From positions 62,001 through 126,000 of the forward strand of contig NZ_JACOOR010000003.1 of the NCBI RefSeq assembly GCF_014290175.1: a DNA stretch of 64,000 bases. Direction: 5' to 3'. The position numbers were made by a program, and so were the translations under genes. The notes beneath the pieces are model-generated. The model searched no databases. It had not been told where the DNA came from and saw only the letters and a list, made by a program, of their open reading frames with translations. Source of the stretch: Anaerosacchariphilus hominis. Its GTDB lineage: Bacteria; Bacillota; Clostridia; Lachnospirales; Lachnospiraceae. Positions 61,568 to 64,000 of the stretch are shown in pieces. Position 1 is the first letter of the stretch. The number at the start of each line of letters is the position of its first letter.

Positions 61568-62065
61568 TCAGAATTTTCGGATATTCTCGTCCTCGCCGCC
61601 GTCCTTGTCAATGGCGCGGATCTCCACGTCGTAGCCGCCATTTCCCACCTGTACGTGGATCCGGTCGCCCACCTTATGTCCCAGCAGGGCTTTGCCCAGC
61701 GGCGACTCGATGCTGATGCGGCCCTCCAGAGAATTTCCCCGGATGGAAGTGACGATCTTGACCTCCTCGGTTTCGTCCTCATCCTCGTAGTAGAGCAGCA
61801 CCTTGGTATCCATACCCACCTCGTCTGCCCCGGAATGATCCTCTACCACCTCCGCGGTCCGCAGCATCCGCTCCAGATAGCGGATCCGGCTCTCATTCTG
61901 ATTCTTGTCCTTCTTAGCTGCGTAATATTCAAAATTCTCGCTGAGATCGCCATGGGCCCGGGCCTCCTTGACTGCCTCGATGGCTTCTTTTCGCACCACC
62001 AGCTTCCGGTGCTCGATCTCCTGCTGAATCTTCTCGATATCCTGCCTGGTCAGCTGTTCCCGCAT
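61568..62065 (-). CDS. greA: Transcription elongation factor GreA
   Basis: A 165-residue GreA. The N-terminal coiled coil carries the acidic tip in EARAHGDLSENFEYYAAKKD (Asp and Glu of GDLSEN act in the RNA polymerase secondary channel). The C-terminal domain shows ISIESPLGKALLGHKVGD, the family signature. It rescues backtracked polymerase by stimulating transcript cleavage. The gene follows the DUF4317 gene by 2 bases. Confidence 0.96.
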   Translation of the reverse strand: MREQLTRQDIEKIQQEIEHRKLVVRKEAIEAVKEARAHGDLSENFEYYAAKKDKNQNESRIRYLERMLRTAEVVEDHSGADEVGMDTKVLLYYEDEDETEEVKIVTSIRGNSLEGRISIESPLGKALLGHKVGDRIHVQVGNGGYDVEIRAIDKDGGEDENIRKF

Positions 62066-62067
62066 GC

Positions 62068-63225
62068 CTATTCCTCTCCTTCACTCTTTCGTCCGCTGCT
62101 TCCTATGGTACGAACAGATATACCGTTTACCTCCACCCGGTCGTCCACCGGGATCACCAGGCACTGTCTGCCGTCGATGATCCGGGTCTCCACCAGATCC
62201 GAACGCTCCGGGTTCACCTGAACCACCACGTCCGGGGCCTTGATCTCAAACTTTCTGGTATTCATCACATTGGAGGCCAGGAATTCCGTATGAGCTCCCG
62301 CGGATTCCTCATAGCGCTCCTCGATCTCTTCCATCTTCTCCGCTTCCACGCCGCTCCCGGCAAAGAGGTGCTTCACCTCCGCCCGGCTCAGCACCAGGGG
62401 CTCCGGCTCATCCTTCTTCTCCTCAGCCATCTCGTAGAGCTTTTCATGGATGTTGCGGACTGCTTCGTAATCGCATTCCTCGCCCAGGGTTTCCTCGATC
62501 ATGGCATTGAAGGTATCCTTCTGATCCGCAGCTGTCAGAGGCGTACCGCAGCCGAACATGCCCTCCACGAAATCATCCTTCAGCTCCTCCGCGTTCTTGG
62601 AGTAGTAAAGCATGCTGTGTAAATCCGTACTCCGATCCTGGAATGCCGGGAATAAAAAGCCCGCCATGGGAAGTTCCACCAGCCAGTCCCTCACCCGGGA
62701 ACCGAAACGGTTACTTTCAGCGTCGTAGCTTAGACCCGCCTTGGACAGATTCACCGGACAGATGGTGCAGAGCAGATACTCATAGACCTCGTCGGAGGCG
62801 TCGAACATTTCCTCATTATCCGAGGACTTGCCCGGCACATCGTATATGCCGTGTACCAGGAGAATCAGGTAATTCTCCCCGTACTCATAAGTCTCTATGA
62901 TCTTATCATAAAATTTCTCCAGCAGCACGTCGTCTTTCAGCTTGCTGTCCCGGAGTTTCAAAAGGAACTCCTGCTGACCGCCCTCCAGCTCCGCATCCAG
63001 CGGGAACTCCAGATTCACCAGATTCTTTCCCACGGTGCCGGACAGGCTCTTCCGAAAAATCTCAAAATACTTAAAGCATTCCTCCTCGGATTGGGAAAGG
63101 AAGGCCTCCTTCATCTCGCTCTTTTTATTCTTCTCCCCGTCCACATAACAGGCGCAGAGTCTGGTCAACGCACAGTTCTGGGGGGTAAACTGCTTTTTGA
63201 TTTCCGCAATTTCTTTTTTATTCAT
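62068..63225 (-). CDS. DUF4317 family protein
   Basis: The start is taken as the ATG at 63225 (MNKKEIAEIKKQF), with AGGAG 11 bases before it; a GTG four codons upstream overlaps that AGGAG and is less likely. The 385-residue protein has the DUF4317 opening (QFTPQNCALTRLCACYVDGE) and EECFKYFEIFRKSLSGTVGK. The family is widespread in clostridia and has no known function. It is soluble and acidic. It is in one operon with greA, so a role linked to transcription or stress is possible but not shown. Confidence 0.9.
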   Translation of the reverse strand: MNKKEIAEIKKQFTPQNCALTRLCACYVDGEKNKKSEMKEAFLSQSEEECFKYFEIFRKSLSGTVGKNLVNLEFPLDAELEGGQQEFLLKLRDSKLKDDVLLEKFYDKIIETYEYGENYLILLVHGIYDVPGKSSDNEEMFDASDEVYEYLLCTICPVNLSKAGLSYDAESNRFGSRVRDWLVELPMAGFLFPAFQDRSTDLHSMLYYSKNAEELKDDFVEGMFGCGTPLTAADQKDTFNAMIEETLGEECDYEAVRNIHEKLYEMAEEKKDEPEPLVLSRAEVKHLFAGSGVEAEKMEEIEERYEESAGAHTEFLASNVMNTRKFEIKAPDVVVQVNPERSDLVETRIIDGRQCLVIPVDDRVEVNGISVRTIGSSGRKSEGEE

Positions 63226-63270
63226 GTAAAAATTCACTCCTGAATCTTATTCTTGCTTATCATTTTCCTA

Positions 63271-64000
63271 TCATTCTTCTGCAGACAAAATCTCCTCTAT
63301 CCAGCTGCGAACCTCATCGGACAGGTTCTCAAACAGATAATTTTTTCCGCTGACCGGTTTGTGCTCCATGGTCTCCCGCAGTTCACTTCCGGTCACCTCC
63401 ACCAGCTCCCGAAGGCCTGCCGCTGAGAGCCTGTTCGCTCCCTGTCCCATGATGATCACCTGCTCCAGGCCGTCGGAGGTGGCCACAGTCACCTGATACT
63501 TCCGGCCCAGCTCATGTACGGTCTTCTCGATATACTGGTCGGCCGTCTCCGCTTCTTTGGTATATACCACATGGATATTGTGATACCGAAAGATTTCTCT
63601 GGTTCCGCCTTCCACACGATATGCGTCAAAAACCAGAATCAGAGTGCAGCCCAGAGCCCCCTGCAGGTTCGACAGAACGTCCATAAGCTTTCCCCTGGCG
63701 GACTCCAGATTGATTTCCGACAGGGCTTTTAAGTCCTCCCAGGCGAAAATGATATTATAACCGTCCACCAGAAGATATTCCTTTTCCTTCTTCCGGAACT
63801 TGATTTCCCTCTTTCCGGTATCCTCGGGCTCTTTCCGAAAACTTCGTTCCACCCGTCCCACGCCCTGGCGCTCCCACCGGATGGGTCCGTAGGTACGTTC
63901 AAAAATCTCGTCCAGTTCCTTGGGATCCACGGCCCCAAGGGATGACTGGCTCCTTCTGGCAGTCTCCATTCCAAGCTTTCCCGGCTCCTTCTTCGGACGC
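63271..64000 (-). CDS. NYN-domain C-terminal part of a larger protein, 5' beyond window
   Basis: The frame is open to the window edge, so the ATG at 63969 need not be the start. EKEYLLVDGYNIIFAWEDLK opens a YacP-type NYN (PIN-like) RNase domain, with acidic residues in LILVFDAYRVEGG and EAETADQYIEKTVHELGRKY; VTVATSDGLEQVIIMGQGAN follows. The part before it (SLGAVDPKELDEIFERTYGP) resembles the linker of Lachnospiraceae proteins in which a TetM-like ribosomal GTPase carries a C-terminal NYN domain. The GTPase part would lie beyond 64000. Confidence 0.75.
   Translation of the reverse strand, partial: RPKKEPGKLGMETARRSQSSLGAVDPKELDEIFERTYGPIRWERQGVGRVERSFRKEPEDTGKREIKFRKKEKEYLLVDGYNIIFAWEDLKALSEINLESARGKLMDVLSNLQGALGCTLILVFDAYRVEGGTREIFRYHNIHVVYTKEAETADQYIEKTVHELGRKYQVTVATSDGLEQVIIMGQGANRLSAAGLRELVEVTGSELRETMEHKPVSGKNYLFENLSDEVRSWIEEILSAEE

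Overview
The window looks like a chromosome segment of a Gram-positive Clostridia species, most likely a Lachnospiraceae (Bacillota). The evidence is a GC content that looks to be somewhat above 50 percent, AAGGAGG-type ribosome binding sites, TTGACA/TATAAT-type promoters with 17-base spacers, tRNA genes without an encoded CCA, and families typical of that group (DUF4317, Rpn-like nuclease relics, LacI/cupin pairs). The genus cannot be fixed from the sequence alone.

Left flank (1-11100): a truncated cupin gene and a LacI-type repressor, with two matching operator-like palindromes 53 bases apart; a tRNA-Leu cluster with two identical tRNA-Leu(CAG) genes in divergent orientation; a Sua5-type threonylcarbamoyl-AMP synthase; an iron-containing alcohol dehydrogenase; a decayed Rpn-family gene; a MacAB/YknXYZ-like export operon (adaptor, ATPase, permease); and an N-acetylmuramoyl-L-alanine amidase with a SPOR domain and no signal peptide. 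A 16-bp perfect hairpin ends this flank.

Core (11116-56122, all on the minus strand, about 45 kb): one long, tightly packed gene run encodes a contractile injection system (CIS) of the phage-tail/eCIS type. From its 5' end it carries a charged unknown protein, AAA+ ATPase 1, a large Ala/Gly-rich unknown protein, a small chaperone-like protein, AAA+ ATPase 2, two giant secreted proteins with C-terminal membrane anchors, a YYGK-motif protein, a membrane pseudokinase-like protein, a sensor/HAMP/degenerate-cyclase membrane protein, a membrane MORN-repeat protein, a DUF4255 cap, a small beta-domain protein, a PAAR-like DUF4280 tip, sheath, tube, a tail-assembly chaperone with an apparent -1 frameshift into a DUF6760-like extension, a second tube-like protein, an 891-residue coiled-coil protein, a LysM-like adaptor, a spike split over two genes, gp25, two baseplate proteins and a gpI-like protein. 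The structural genes are standard. The four or five membrane or surface proteins set in the middle of the run are not, and suggest a CIS tied to the envelope of a Gram-positive cell and possibly gated by outside signals. The run is preceded by a MalT/LuxR-type regulator broken into two frames at a perfect 19-bp inverted repeat.

Right flank (58608-64000): divergent lrgAB, a Dam-type adenine methylase, a fused relic of DUF1538 and P-II genes, greA, a DUF4317 gene and the C-terminal NYN-domain part of a longer gene that runs out of the window. The most unusual observations are the envelope-module CIS, the A AAT TTT frameshift site in the tail chaperone gene, and the palindrome-broken regulator.
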